Shown here: positions 1 to 12,349 of the stretch, piece after piece
How the letters are laid out: every line of letters starts with the position of its first letter
Position numbering within the stretch: the stretch's first letter is position 1
Assembly: GCF_052857255.1 (NCBI RefSeq)
Contig: NC_135505.1
Location: forward strand, 47,332,507 to 47,396,506
Reading direction: 5' to 3'
Length of the DNA stretch: 64,000 bases
Source of the DNA: Amblyomma americanum
Lineage: Eukaryota; Arthropoda; Arachnida; Ixodida; Ixodidae
Program-made: the position numbers and the translations under genes
Notes under the pieces: model-generated
The model's input: the letters and a program-made list of their open reading frames with translations, nothing else
Database searches by the model: none
What the model was told of the DNA's origin: nothing

Positions 1-1114
1 ATCAGGAGCTGGTATTCTATCGATTCAAGCCAACTTCAATTTCTCCTTAGTGTCCCTTTAATGAGAGTCAGCTGTATTGTCACCACAGGCTGTTTTCACA
101 AAGAAAGCTCAGTGATGTCAGTTCTTTCTTCTGGACATGAACATTCATGGCGAGACTGCTCTGTCTACCTATCGGTCTACCTATAGCTGACCGTGGACTT
201 TGTTGTTAATTTGATGCCATCATCAGTGTGATCAGTTTGAATGCGATTAGCTAGAGAAAGTATTCCATTTTCATCTCCAAATTTCTCGCTGTACTCAAGG
301 AGGGCTGCAAGTTAACACTTTCCGGCCTATGGGAAAAGTAGTCGTTTTTGGATGATATAGGAAATATTTTTGTTCCTTTAACAGAACGTGCTTCATACTC
401 GAGGGAATAGTATCATTATTGCAGGGAAGAAATTCTCTTTTTTTTTGGTATTAGTCTCAATGAACATGTTTATTGGAAAAATATGGGAAAGAAATTTACA
501 CAAAAATTTCCAACAACACTGGACAAAATATACAAAAACATCAACATTTCTTCATACACACAAAATATAAAAATTTTTCAGTATATACATTTCGTTTAGG
601 AGAGATCTGTGCAACGTTGCACAAAATTTCAGCTTTCTATGTACAGAACTTATTGAGGCGAAAAAAAAAAAAAAAGCCTCGCGGCACTCCGGAGCGTGAT
701 GCCGAGGGCGAGGCCTGGTTGTCTTATAGGGGAAAACACGACGCTCTGGGCAGCCGCTAGCAAATGATCCCTCCCGAAAGACGTTGACACCCTGCAGATA
801 AGAAATCTGATGTTCAGCACAGGGAGGATATCTGCAGATCAGTGTGCGAGCACAGCGAAACGATTCGGAGAAAGTGAAACTTATCAACGTATGCCTGTTG
901 GCATTCCGAGCTGGATTGACGCACTTTCGCTTTCCATGCTAAAGTCCGACGAACCGAAGTTGTCATCCGAGCCGCTGCTACTATCACCGTCAAAAACGTC
1001 GCTCACAGATGTGTCTGGATCAATAAAAGTGTGCTGTTTGCGCGGAGCAGAAGCGTGCGATGTCGACGCCATCATGGACACAACGAGAGAGGATCACCCA
1101 ACTTCGGAGCATTG
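1..1114. other. Unassigned region, no confident gene
   Basis: I see no PACS exon and no recognisable transposase here. There is a poly-A run near 660. A short minus-strand ORF (1081 down to 884) encodes a Ser/Asp-rich peptide (DVFDGDSSSGSDDN) that could be an acidic N-terminus of a transposase, but nothing adjoining it confirms that. Confidence 0.4.
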
Positions 1115-1361
1115 TTAAAGGTGCACTAAAGAGGAATCTGAACTCGTCTTTTTACCGTGGGAACTCTTATCTACACGCTCCGGGCATTGTTAGAAACTTC
1201 GAATTATTGTCCTGTGCGGCCAGTTGCCCTAATTAAATTGGATTAAACGTTGCGGCTCCCACTTTTATTTTGAACTCAATGCTGTAGGTAAGAGGAGTCA
1301 ACCAACGCGTCAGCCAGTCCCGTGGCGGCTTGCCGCACTGCCATCGGCGGAGCGGTACGTA

Positions 1362-3256
1362 CCGTATTTACTCGCGTAATCCTCGCACTTTTTTTCCCTG
1401 AAAATCAACGCGAAGTTTGGGGGTACGATAATTATGTGGGGAAAATTTTCAAGCAAATGTTTCAGAGTGTTAAATGCAAAGGTGAATGGGTGCAAGATCA
1501 GGATTGTCAGGTCCGCAATTGTAAATATAACGAAAACATTACTTTCAAGCGTAACTTGCCTTCGTTATGAAAGTACAGGGTGAACATAAGCTCAAGCTGC
1601 TAAAGCATTTTATTTGCCGTGCGCAACCTCCCCGTCACTACTCGCGTTGCGTACGTCCTGCAGGCAATTCTACTCTTCATCAGAGTCCGTGTCGACACTG
1701 AAATCGATAGTTTCTTCATCTTCCGATGCTTCTTCGTCGTCCCACACCAGGTGGTCCTCGGTCGCATCCAGGGCGTTCGAAATTCCTGTTTTCTTGAAGT
1801 TTCTGGCCACCATGTTTACATCAATCATCCCCCATGCCTCTGATGCCCAGCTGCACAGCAGCTCCACGGACGGTCTTTTGATCTTGCCGCCCGGCTTCCG
1901 AGCATGTTCACCTTCGGCCATCCATTCTGCGTACAGCCTCCGGACGTTATCTTTAAATGGCTTGTTCAAAGATACGTCAAGAGGCTGTAGCATTGATGTG
2001 AAGCTGCCGGGTATAACAGCCAGGTCCGTGCGCAGTTCCTTGAACTTCGCCCAAACCGACTCTTGAAGATGGCCCCGAAAGCTATCAAGCACGAGGAGCG
2101 ATGGAAAAAGAAGCGCTCCCGGTCGCCGCCCCCACACAGTGTTCACCCAGTCCACCATAAGGTCCGCGGTCATCCACCCCTTTTCTTGGACGCGCACGTG
2201 TATACCAAGGGGGAGCTTTCCTTTCGGGAGGGTCTTCCGCTTGAAAATGACGTACGGTGGGAGCTTCCGCCCGTCCGCTGCCACGTCACGCCTAGCATGA
2301 CCGTGCACCTCTGTTTTTCGGCACCTGTAGTCCTGACATGCACAGTCCAAGCACCGGTCTGTTCGACTGTCCTGCTGCTGGGCATATCGAAATTCAGCGG
2401 AGTTTGGTCCGTGTTCCCTATCTGGGAGAGCAAGAAGTTTTTCTCCTGCCGGATCATGATAATGAATCGATGGAAGTCCACTATTTTCTCTTCATAGGCT
2501 GCGGGCAGGCGCTGGCAAAGCGTCGTTCGCCTCCTGAGCGAGAGTCCATTGCGCTGCATAAATCGTGTGGCCCGCCCGTTACTAGCGCGGAAGTCTTGCA
2601 CCGGGATGCCCTCCTTTCTTGCGATTACGAGCGCCTGGTTCCGTATCAAATCAATCGACACAGCACACCTATCCGCTCGTCGAGCCTTGATATATTCCAG
2701 TAAAGAGGATTCGACGGCAGGAAATTTCCCAGTCTTCGGTCCACGGAAGGCCCGGTGCATCTTACCAGCCGTCTCCAATACTGGATGCAAAACTCGTTGA
2801 CGCCGAAGTGTCTGCTGGCGGCGCGGTTGCCATGTTCCAACGCATACTCAATAGCTTTTAGCTTAAAAGCAGCTGTGTAGCTTGCGTAGCGTCCCATGGC
2901 GAAGCGGCACAAAGAGCACGGTGCAACACGCAAACAATGCAAACGAGGCCTACGAGACACCGGAGAGCTGGAGACACCTTCGCAAAATGGTGTAGCGGTG
3001 GTGAGTGGATGAGCAGTAGCGGCGGTGGCAGCGGATGATAGCACAGTACCGCCGCCTAGTAGCACGCGCACCCAACCATGGCAGTTAGTTGTGGCCGCAG
3101 TCAATAGATGACGATCACTACGACAAGCAGATGGCTCGCGGCAGTAATTTTGGGGGTGTGATGATTATGCGGGGAAAAAAAATTTTCCAATTTTTGATAG
3201 CCAATGTGGGGGGTGCGAGCAATACGCGAGTGCGAGCATTATGCGAGTAAATACGA
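1362..3256 (-). mobile_element. pogo-like DNA transposon, copy 1
   Basis: TA flanks the left end. The left terminus CCGTATTTACTCGCGTAAT pairs with GCGAGTAAATACGA at the right, the last base being changed from G. The subterminal phrase about a gcgag/cattatgcgag unit is repeated at the right end. It carries a degraded transposase on the minus strand and is about 1.9 kb, the usual size for this group. Confidence 0.8.
1670..2897 (-). pseudogene. pogo-type transposase (HTH plus DDE), frameshifted
   Basis: Reads in three frames. From 2897: MGRYASYTAAFKLKAIEYAL and a GVNEFCIQYWRRL helix-turn-helix. Then 2790-2300: a second DNA-binding region (RPKTGKF-like, GLSLRRRT) and the first catalytic Asp in GNTDQTPLNFDMP. 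Then 2350-1670: LVLDSFRGH with the second Asp, MLQPLDVSLNKPFKDNVR with the third, and an acidic tail ending DTDSDEE. All three Asp are kept, but two frameshifts, near 2780 and near 2300-2350, break the protein. Confidence 0.87.
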
Positions 3257-4936
3257 AATCAAAAAGTCCACGTGTATTTTTATTTTCGTGGGCCTAATTT
3301 GCGGCTATATTGTCTGTGACTGAAACTGTTTCTTCACAGAAACCTAAAAACAAAATAAAAGCGAAAGCGAAGCCGCCACTGGATTGGCTGAAAGGCGCTG
3401 CACGCGTTGGTTGACTCTGCCTACCTACCGCGTTGAGTTCAAAAAAAGGCGGGAGCTGGGTAGTTTAATGCGAATCAATTAGGGCAGAGTCCTTCAATGC
3501 TTTTACTGGTCACGAAACTCCGGCCAAAGTTTCATATAGGGACAGCGCTTGCCGCTAGTGGCGCAGCTGTCGGAGAGGGGGCACGAATCAGCCGCGCGCC
3601 CTATTCGTAGCGGCTGTTTTGTGGCCAGTGGGCTCGCTTTTAATATCTGTGTTTACTGCAGTATGGACGCTACTAGCATTTACCGGTTGTTACCTGAAAG
3701 CTTGGCTTCAACATCGAGGCACTGAAAACCGCGATCGACGGCGGCCGCTAGTAAACTTGCTAGCAGCCGCTTTCTGATCTACGTGCTTTTCTTGCCGAGT
3801 GTTATGGAACAGCGATTTTTGTACATGGGTCCAGGCTGCGCATTGCTGTGCCAATTATTTTTACCGTAAGTTGACTGCAGTGTCACCATGGACTATCTAG
3901 CATAGCAGTTTGCATTGCGGCTGTGCTAGCCGAATCCTTTCTTTCGTTGAAGTTCATAAGACTATTGACGAACGCTTATGGCTGGTGCTTACCTTGCGAC
4001 AAATACTGCAAGCTCACTGATGCTGAAAATCAGACGTTATGGCGTCATTTGAAGAACCTGCACTGCAGAAGCTATCACATGACGAAAGCAACAGCAGTTT
4101 GATTGCGCTATCTGATAAGATTTTGCTGACACATTCGGCGGTGGCGAAGCCAGCTTCTGAAGACTCATGCTGCATAAGCCATTTATTTACGTTTTGTCAC
4201 GCTGCGAAGACGAAGATGCTGGTGAGTGCAAGGAAATAATGAAATTTATTGTTCAGTACTCACTTGCTGGCTGCGTGCTACCAAAATTAGAAACAAGCTG
4301 TGAGTGATCACGCAATAAACAAAAGTGAGCAGTGATAAGACGCATGGAGCACCATGCACAAAAAAGAGCCATAAGCAAACGAAAGAATACATTTGTCTAC
4401 CAAACCAATAAGGTCACAGATAGACATGATCATATGTGTATGCGATAATGAGGTAAAATATAAAACATACTAAGGAACACATACAGTGTGTTGTTACATG
4501 GCAATGTGCTCATAATAAAATATCAAAACATATATTTGATACTAAAAAAACATAACAACCCAGATGCTTATGGTTCCAGTCTAAAAGTCAAAATAAAGAG
4601 GCATACAAATTCCTGAGGAACACACATCCTGCATCATTACACAAAAGCTATGAAATACAAAAAGGAAGACACAACTATGCATGTTTTCACATCAGACCAC
4701 AGAGAATAACATATATGCGCCTGAGGGACGCCTATCATGGATTTAGAAAAGGCAGAAAACAAATTTAAGATGGCAGAAATGCTTGCAAGTCTCAAGACTG
4801 TAAGACTGCGCTACTGCTGAGGCTTCCTGCCACCACCTGCTGAGCATGTAGACCGCTTTGTTGCCCGAGATTGCTTGTTTTTTTTTTTTTTCTCGAGTAA
4901 AAAATGTAAACGACACCTCAGGAAAAAGTGAGCAAC

Positions 4937-5551
4937 CTATGAAGTGGTGGTTACGTAATGTGATGCACAGCCAATACAAGCCAAGGCAGTACGGCTGTCG
5001 ACGAGAACTTCCTCAGTAATGCTTGCATATACGTCAGCAGATGCAACTGCGTTGACAGTCAAATCCTCCACATGACTTTCAACAATTTGCAAGAGGCTTA
5101 GCAGCCGGCTTGATGGCACTGATGGTAGTCCAGGATGCAGTCTTTCGTCGACAATTCATCAAGTGCACTAGGATGCTCCCCGCAGTCATCTGGCTCCACA
5201 AGAATATCATCGAGCAGAACTGTCTCTGAGCGTCGAGATCGTGTGAGATCGTGGCTTCGGCTTGCTCAAGTACGCTAGCAGGCCTTCGAATATCCGTGGA
5301 ACGGCGCCGAGCCTGAGTTTCAACTTCTCGCGTTGCAGTGACACTGCTTCTCCACTTCGAATAATATCCGTGGGGTCAAAATGCTTTTCGCAGACGCGGA
5401 CATGCTTGGAGTCTAAGCTAAATCCACCCCTTTCTTCTCATGGTATCGCCCGCTTCCATATTTCACGCTGCTCGGCGTTGCTGGGCAAACAGAACAGCGA
5501 GACCTTTTCTTGCGTACCTCTGTAGCCGGAGCGGCAACCCGGCAAGCAGCA
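4937..5551 (-). pseudogene. THAP-domain transposase remnant
   Basis: Reading down from 5551, the frame gives CCLPGCRSGYRG, a W in REIWKRAIP, the pair VRVCEKHFDPTDI and the closing GAVPRIFEG. Those are the C2CH ligands, invariant Trp and AVP box of a THAP DNA-binding domain. A TGA at 5438-5440 interrupts it in the middle, and the following segment (acidic, then SSRLLSLLQIVESHVEDLT from about 5119 downward) is in another frame. The start codon cannot be fixed. THAP domains bind transposon ends in Kolobok and P elements; this copy is non-functional as it stands. Confidence 0.8.
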
Positions 5552-5919
5552 AGTCTTCGGAATCGCAGGTGAGCGTGTAACATGCGCTGAAGTTGTTTAC
5601 GAAAATCAGCACAAAAAATATTAGCTGCCACACCATAGGCATTGCAATCTTTACGTGGTCTCGCGGCTACACAGGCGCTCGCTTGCTCGCGTCGTTGCCC
5701 CCACCGGGCTACTAGCGCCGCCTCGTGGAAGGCGCGGTCAACATATGAAGCTCTCCCATAGCGTTACAGAGAAGTTTCGTGACCAGAAAAGCATTGAAGG
5801 ACTCTGATTAGGGCAATCGGCCGCACAATACTTCGAAGTTTCTAAGAATGCCCAGAACGTGTACATAGAGTTCTTGCGGTAAAAAGACGAGTTCAGATTC
5901 CTGTTTAGTGCACCTTTAA

Positions 5920-6495
5920 GATCACCGCGCGGCGAAAACGCGAAACAACAAACCGAAACTGAAAGAATTGTTCTTATATTACTTACTGGATGCGCTGGCT
6001 GTCCATAAACGCTTGGAAAGTGCGTAAATACGAATTTTCAACCATCGATAGCTGGCTATCGAATGGAATAGGCATGGGCAGGAAAGCGTTAAACATGTTA
6101 GATATTTGTCTTGTGTGTTCCTCTTTTTCCTCCGCTCTTTCGTCTTGTCGGCACTGCTTTGTTTAGAGCACTAGCTTTGAGACGAGTGTTAACACCGTGA
6201 AAGACTTAGCAAATTCTAGCAGGAAAGAGCGAAAGATTTCAGGCCATTTTGCCGACCACTGCGCACTCTGGAAGTTTGCTGAGGGAAAACCAGCAAACTG
6301 TTCACCCAGCCTGCGTGCTTTCTCTGTAGCTGTGCCAGTGTTGTAAAGAAGACATATATGAAGGAATGATACAAATGCTGCAACTAGGCTTCGAAGGGAA
6401 AGGGTTAATGCAAGAAGAGACAGGGAAGACGCAGAAGCCAAATCAGTAATTAGCCCTGGCACTTTTGGCATAGTAATGCAAGTGAAAACCACAGC
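5920..6495. other. Unassigned region
   Basis: No recognisable gene or repeat family was found here. A 109-codon minus-strand ORF (6492-6163) has no family features. Confidence 0.4.
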
Positions 6496-7396
6496 CTTCT
6501 AAATGGGAAACACGGGTCCTGGAGTGATAAAAAAATGCGAAAATTTCGATTTTGCAAAAATAGCATATTTGAGATCAATGCACTCTAAAGTTTCTGCCTA
6601 AAAAGTTTCAAGGATAAATTTGACCTTCAAGTACTAAAATATCTACTATATATTTTGCGCCTACCAAGCCGGGAAATGGCAATTTTCGAACAAAATGCGG
6701 AGGGCTTGTGCCCATCGCTTTCCACGACCGTGTCTCCGATGGCCGCCATCTTGGTTTTGTTTGAAAGCTGGGCTCCTTTTCCAGTACCTCGTACTACTCA
6801 CTGCTGTGAAATATTTTTGGAACATCCGCACCCCGCAGTTTTCTGAGGCCTCTACAACGACCTCCGAGTGGCTGGCGCACGCACCACAAATGCGATTTTC
6901 TCAGCTGTTTGTTTTTTTGCCAACATGACTACCCTTACGGAAGTTTTTGTTTTTATGGCACAATTTCAATTAATCTTATACCGTTGAAATCAGAAAGAAC
7001 TGAACTTGGGAGCTATGCTGTTTGTTTGATTGAGTCAGACATTTCAAATTTTGACGACCATAACGTCACCTAACTATATTTCATAATTGTGGTGCTTGGA
7101 CAAAATTTAACATTTTGATATGATTATGTATTTGAACAGCAATATAATTAGCATATCTTCAAATGGCAGGTCTTTTGCTACAGCTTCGTTTTAATCGAAA
7201 CCAAAATATATAAAAAGTGTCTCGACTACCCGTAAATTTAACTAAGTTGGCTTCAGTTATTTTCCTATAATATCTGAACTAATTGAGATATACTGAAACT
7301 AATTATATATTTGAAAACGGGAAGTAACACATAGATACTTAATTTCATTACGATATATTTAATAATGAAATGTTCAAGACCCACATGTCCCCTTAA
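6496..7396. mobile_element. Mutator-type non-autonomous element (MITE-like)
   Basis: AT-rich segment whose right end (TTCAAGACCCACATGTCCCC then TTAA) resembles the terminus of the Mutator-like element at 31.4 kb (TTCAAGACCCTCATCCCCCC then TTAAG). The left end (AAATGGGAAACACGGGTCCT) is a diverged inverted version. There is no protein of its own. Boundaries are approximate. Confidence 0.4.
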
Positions 7397-8232
7397 CTCT
7401 TTTCTTATTGTAGTAAAACGGGAATTTCAGAATGGTGTGTATAAAATCTTTTTTTTTTCTTCTAATAATTTAAAAACTTTTCTATTGCATTACATCGTAG
7501 TGTAGCTAATAGAATTCTCTTTTCAATGATAGTACTAGGAAAAAATGCAGAATGTATGCTTCTTAGGAGAGAAAAAATCTGATCGCCATAAATTGAGAGA
7601 CTCACACAAAAATTCTCAAAAATATTAAACATACCCAGTTAGAAATGGGAAGAATATAAAATCCAGGATTTGCGTTTTGTCAATTAGTACGCCGAAAATG
7701 ACTGTTTGAAGTTACAGAACTGTTTGTGCTAAACGTTCCCGTCAGCCAAAAAATATATATATAAATTGCTTGAGCGCAGCAGTTTCGGCTACTCTGCAGT
7801 GCAGTGCCAACAAGGACGCTAGGCTGTCTTGTATACAATTGTGTCTGCTACACTGCTAGTGGCACGGAATTGTTCAGGACATGTCCGATACCTTCAGAGA
7901 GGCCCTGTAAGCAGTGAATCTCCTCGGAAGTGGCGGAAGCTAAACTTTGACGGGCACCTGTCGATAGTCTGGTGGGGAGGACCAGTCATCTCTGTTTGAA
8001 GTGAAATAAGCCAAACCGACGTCATGTTTTTGCTCAGAGCTGTTACGTCCACTTTCAATGTCAAGTGTCGATGCTGTGAAATCACGAGAACACCGTCACG
8101 GTTGAGCAGGGTCAGTGCAAAAAGAGAACACCACCTTGGGTTCCATGCATGCGCGATTGCTCTGTGCTGACAAGTTCTGTGGAAAGTAAAAATATTTTCT
8201 GATGCGGTTGACAAAAAAAAATGATTCCAAAA
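7397..8232. other. AT-rich unassigned region
   Basis: AT-rich sequence with no reading frame or repeat that I recognise. Confidence 0.4.
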
Positions 8233-8440
8233 CACTCGCCACGGTGGCTCAGTAGTTAGGGGTCTCGGCTGCTGAGCTGGAGTTCCTGGATTCGAACTCG
8301 GCCGTGACGGCCGCCTCTCGGTGTAGGCGCCCGTGTGCTGTGCATTGTCAGGGCATGTTAAAGATCTCCGGGTGGTCGAAATTATTTCAGAGACCTCCAC
8401 TACAGCGCGTCTTTCTTCCTTTCTTCTTTCACTCCCCTAG
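8233..8440 (+). repeat. Ruka-like tRNA-derived SINE
   Basis: Contains a tRNA-like head with an RNA polymerase III A box (TGGCTCAGTAGT, 8245-8256) and B box (GGATTCGAACT, 8288-8298) about 32 bp apart, followed by a tail ending in pyrimidine-rich cttcctttcttctttcac. The phrase CCGGGTGGTCGAAATTATT in the tail recurs in the truncated copy at 34.3 kb. This is the layout of the tick SINE Ruka. Confidence 0.8.
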
Positions 8441-9080
8441 GAGCAGCATGGATTGCTCAGGTTGGACTGTTTTGTGTCATCAGTTGAATTAAACTATTTG
8501 AATAGGCGCGGTGAGGAAAGAGTTAATGACTAGCGACTCAGCAAGTGCCCTGCTCAGCAAGTGCGACCAAGTGCCCTGCTTTCTGAAGCGGCCGCCACCA
8601 TGCTGCTGCAAGCAGATTCTCTGCTGACTACGCAGGGCTTGAAAGTGTAACAGTACATGTGGCAAGGCACCCATATGAAAAACATCTAGTTGAACATCCA
8701 GCATCATGATAAGAACTGCCATCCTTGGAGGTCGAGGGAAAGAAAGATTCATAGGAAGAAGACATTTGCACATTTGACTCCAGAACTTAGCTCTTGTTCT
8801 ACTGTATTCCTTTAGTTCCTGTGTGGCAGCGTTCCTGGAATTACTGCAGGTGATTACGCAAACCAGTAAGGGCAAAATGCACCGCTAGCTGGCACGTGAT
8901 AAATGATTGCAATTTCCATATAATTGAATAAGTTCACATAAATTATTCATAAATTAATGAGTGAGATCATTGTTGCTAGGTGCATGATTGCAGTATCCAT
9001 TTGTCGCGTTTAGGCAGAATCATTTCATTGCAACACTATCCTCCTGTGAGTAATCGTTTATCACACATCAGCTAGTGCTG
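8441..9080. other. Unassigned region
   Basis: Nothing recognisable beyond a short minus-strand ORF (8875-8489) without family features. Confidence 0.35.
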
Positions 9081-9082
9081 TA

Positions 9083-11275
9083 CAGTTGAACCTCTATGTA
9101 ACGAACCTCTATGTAACGAATTCCTGGATTTTACGAAATTTTTCAATTCCCCAACACATCCCCCATTGAAGCCCATGTATAGGCGACCTCCTTGTAATGA
9201 ACTCGTTGCGGCAGTTGACCTTGATGTAACGAATTCGCGGCGCTGATCATCGAGCTGTATCTTGTAATGTTTTGCCCGAAATTTGACCGAGCAGTGCACA
9301 ACTTTAATATTGTTTAAGTAAGTTTTTATATTAAATGGTAAAGTAGACCGTGAGCAGAACGCTTGCAATTGCAGCAAACAAGCAGACCTCGGTGATGATG
9401 ATGATGTTGAGCGCCGCTATCGCTGCTCCGTGGCAAGCGTAGCAACTTTTAAGCTTTCATCTTGTAGCTTGACACTAGGTGACACTACTATGACAAATTA
9501 TTCGTGGTGTTGCGGCGCATTTATGGTAAGCCTTCTTCGTCAGCGTGTTGACGTGCGTGTGCTGGTGTGTGTTTACGGTGTCGGTTCGTTACGAAGAGTT
9601 CCGCTGTGAGGAAACGGAAAGTTTTGTCGCTTGAAGATAAGCTCTCGATTTTGAATGCAATTACCGCCGGCGAAAAAAGAAGGATGTCGCTGCCCGCTTC
9701 AATATACCAGCCAGCTCCCTGTCAACCATTCTTGCTGCAGAACAAAGCATCCGCAGTGCGATGGAGTCGGGCACAAGTGCCCAGAAGAAAGGACTGAAGA
9801 CGTCGACGTATGCTGATGTGGTCAATGCCATGTTTGCATGGTTTTTGGACAGACGAGCACAAAACGTGCCCATAAGTGGCGCAATTTTGCAGCAGAAAGC
9901 CATAGATTTTGCTTGCATCCTGAGCCACGTTGACTTCAAAGCGAGTAACGGCTGGCTACAAGGATTTAAAAGCCGGCACGGTGTCGTCGGAAAAGTGGTA
10001 TCTGGCGAGTCTGGCTCCGCAGACAGCGATGCTGCTGCCTTGTGGGTGGCCGAGAAGATTCCTGGCATTTTCAGCCGCTATGAAGCTGCCGACATTTATA
10101 ATGCTGATGAGACGGCCCTGTTTTATCAAATGTTACCGAGCCGCACGTTGTCACTAAAAGGAGAAGACTGCCACGGTGGGAAGCAAAGTAAACTCCGCAT
10201 GACGGTTTTGCTTTGCGCCAACACTGATGGCAGCGACAAGCGAATCCCATTGGTTATTGGCCGCAATGCCTGGCCCAGATGTTTTAAAGGAACAGGGCGG
10301 ATGCCAGTAAAATATGTGGCAAACTCCAAAGCTTGGATGTCGCGGGCAATTTTTTCCGACTGGCTGAAGGAGCTCAACCAAGATGTCAAGCGACAAGGTC
10401 ACAGCATTTGCTTGCTGCTTGGCAACTGCTCCGCGCACCATGTGGAAGGCCTACAGCTTTCGAACGTCGAGCTGCAGTATTTGCTACCTAACTGCACTTC
10501 TCTGGTACAACCCTTAGACAAAGGGGTTATTAACAGCTTTAAATGCTGTTACCGCCGTCGATTGATACAAAAGGTGCTCCTGGACATCCGCCTTGAACGG
10601 CCGACGAAAGTGGATATCTACCAAACAATCGAAATGCTTGCTGCGTCTTCGTAAGAGGTCGGGCCAAAAGTGATCGCCAGTTGCTTCGCCAAGGCTCAGG
10701 TAAATAAGGCCATTCAAGCTACAGTCACTGAAGACGAACCTTCAAGCCCACCTGAGGTCGCAGAAGCGTGGGATGAACTACCCATGAATGGTGGGGTGCC
10801 CGACGGTATCGAGCTGTGCGACTTTTTGTTCGTGGACAACGGTGCCATGGCTACGGAAGAGATGACTGATGCGGCACTTGTGGAAACCGTTCAAGATAGC
10901 CTTGAAGGTGACGGCTCGTCAGAGCCTGATACGTTTTTTGCTGTGCCCACCGCGAGGGAACTGATGGACGCGGTGGACGTTCTGCGCCGTTTCGTCGGCT
11001 CGCAGGACAATGAAGCAGCCCTGGATGCCTTAGTTTCCTTGGAGCGCCGAGTAGTGGCTTCAATCGGGCAAAAACAGCAAGCGAAAATTGCGCAGTTTTT
11101 CTCTAATAAATAAATTCTTTGAATGGCAAATTCACTTGAATTGATATCTGTCGCATTTTTATTTCGTTTTGGCATGATCCTTACCAGTCTTAACCCAAAA
11201 CTGCATGTAACGAAAACCTGGATATAACGAAAAATTGCTAACTTTTTTCAGTTTCGTTATATCCAGGTTTGACTG
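9083..11275 (+). mobile_element. Tigger DNA transposon, near full length
   Basis: TA target duplication at 9081-9082 and 11276-11277. The termini CAGTTGAACCTCTATGTAAC and (inverted) CAGTCAAACCTGGATATAAC match, with the GTAACGAA unit repeated several times near both ends. At 2.2 kb with a recognisable transposase it is the most complete Tigger in the window. Confidence 0.9.
9617..11113 (+). pseudogene. Tigger transposase, three lesions
   Basis: CENP-B-type HTH first (RKRKVLSLEDKLSILNAI), frameshifted in an A-run near 9675 after which the other frame continues AARFNIPASSLSTILA. Then the second DNA-binding domain (NVPISGAILQQKA, GWLQGFKSRHG), the first catalytic Asp in IYNADETALFYQ, and the third in LVQPLDKGVINSFK. 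The second catalytic position reads LLLGNCSAH: Gly (codon at 10421-10423) where the family has Asp. A TAA near 10652 replaces a usual Trp codon, and the acidic C-terminal part (10670-11113) ends in KIAQFFSNK. It cannot make an active transposase. Confidence 0.9.
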
Positions 11276-11277
11276 TA

Positions 11278-11883
11278 TTTGCTCATTACCATTTTGTGTA
11301 ATTACATATCAAAATTTTAGAGCGCAGCTCTTGAGCACCCATTCATAGGTTGATTGGCATCCCTCGCCATTGCCGTCAGTGTGACCGAGCGCCAGACATT
11401 AAAACACAAACATGGGCAGGCCACATGGGTGCATAGTGTGTCAGAGCTTGCCCAAAGGTGGCGCCACAGTCGTACGCACCGTAGCTTGCCGAAAGCGGTC
11501 GTGGCGTGAAAGGAATCATGCCTGTGCATGCCGCAAAAGGACCCAGAAGCTTGGAAGATCAATCCCTGTTTAACCATGGAGAGTGCATAATGTTGTGTGT
11601 ATCGTGTGCCCTCTCCACTTCGCTTGCTCAATGCGGCACGGATAGGAGAGAAGAATCTGGAAACCTTTGAAAACCTCACTTCTCACCTGACCAATGGTGA
11701 CGTGAGCCTCTGTGGGAGGGCAAGAGAGAGTTTTTAATGCGAAAGCGTTTCTTGTCTCATGAGTGGTGTGTACAGGACCTGTCGGCGTAACGCGCCATCA
11801 GAGCATGTCCGCACAAACTGTCAATCATCCATTATAAGAGTAATCAATAAAGTAGTTGATTAAATAATTAATCCATTAGCATG
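11278..11883. other. Unassigned region
   Basis: No gene or repeat recognised. A minus-strand ORF (11679-11317) has no family features. Confidence 0.35.
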
Positions 11884-11887
11884 AATG

Positions 11888-12087
11888 TGTGGTAGGACGT
11901 CCACATTTATTTGATGTCCCAGTAGCCGCGACTGGTGAGCTAGCGGAGCAGGCTGTTTTGACCTTGCTGGCGAGGCTAGTTGATGAGAGCGTTCTGCTCT
12001 GTTGCACAAGCGAGAGCTTCTGGTCTGCGCGGGGCCGGTCGCGCCAACTTCATCTTCAGCGCCGCTGGTGATGCCAGCGCCGTTACA
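11888..12087 (-). repeat. LTR (3' LTR relative to Gag)
   Basis: Begins TGTGGTAGGACG and ends CCGTTACA on the + strand. Shares the TTTATTTGATGTC and GAGAGCGTTCTGCTCTGTTG blocks with the right copy. An 18-base-scale insertion (agcgccgctggtgatgcc) near its end is absent from the other LTR. Confidence 0.8.
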
Positions 12088-12090
12088 GAT

Positions 12091-12101
12091 GCTCCCCTCC
12101 T
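12091..12101 (-). promoter_or_regulatory. Candidate polypurine tract
   Basis: On the minus strand AGGAGGGGAGC lies three bases before the 3' LTR, where the plus-strand primer of a retrotransposon is expected. Confidence 0.6.
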
Positions 12102-12349
12102 AGCGCGGTGCGCAGTAAAGGAAAAAAGAACGGTATGTACAAGTTTTGCACAGGTTGGTCAAGTCCAGGACACCGCTAGGTTCGTGAAGGCCGCCGAGCG
12201 CGTGAAACAAACTCAGGCGGTCGAGCCTGGCTGCTGCGCAAAAGGCGAGGGGATCCAAAGGATGAGGGTGACGACGTGGCGGGAGAAGTCGAGGCAATGG
12301 AGGCGAGCTAGGTGTGCTGCAGTCGGAAGGTCTACTGGTGGGGCCAGCA

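Larger units (their letters stand above)
1231..3482. mobile_element. Nested inverted-repeat element carrying a pogo copy
   Basis: The stretch 1242-1332 is an inverted copy of 3377-3467 (shared GAGTTCAAAA/TTTTGAACTC and GAGTCAACCAACGCGT blocks, roughly 80% alike by eye). It interrupts the left arm of the Kolobok-like element: that arm resumes at about 3483. A pogo-like transposon sits between these arms. I could not find a clean target duplication. Confidence 0.55.
1119..5915 (-). mobile_element. Kolobok-like DNA transposon (TTAA target, THAP domain), interrupted
   Basis: Flanked by TTAA at 1115-1118 and 5916-5919. The ends are inverted: AGGTGCACTAAA at the left and TTTAGTGCACCT at the right. 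The inverted similarity continues for over 200 bp once a nested insertion (about 1231-3482) is removed from the left arm. Inside, on the minus strand, lies a THAP zinc-finger reading frame. A TTAA target, long inverted repeats and a THAP domain together fit the Kolobok superfamily; no DDE core is visible, so this is probably a deleted copy. The stretch 3600-4930 has no feature I recognise. Confidence 0.68.

Noticed and set aside
1614..2066. 150-codon + strand frame
   Set aside because: Antisense shadow of the pogo transposase, which reads on the minus strand.
4039..4239. 66-codon + strand frame as a small gene
   Set aside because: No family features; it lies in the unassigned interior of the Kolobok-like element.
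8233..8440. A true tRNA gene
   Set aside because: A and B boxes are present but there is no cloverleaf-complete tRNA, and the sequence runs on into a SINE tail.
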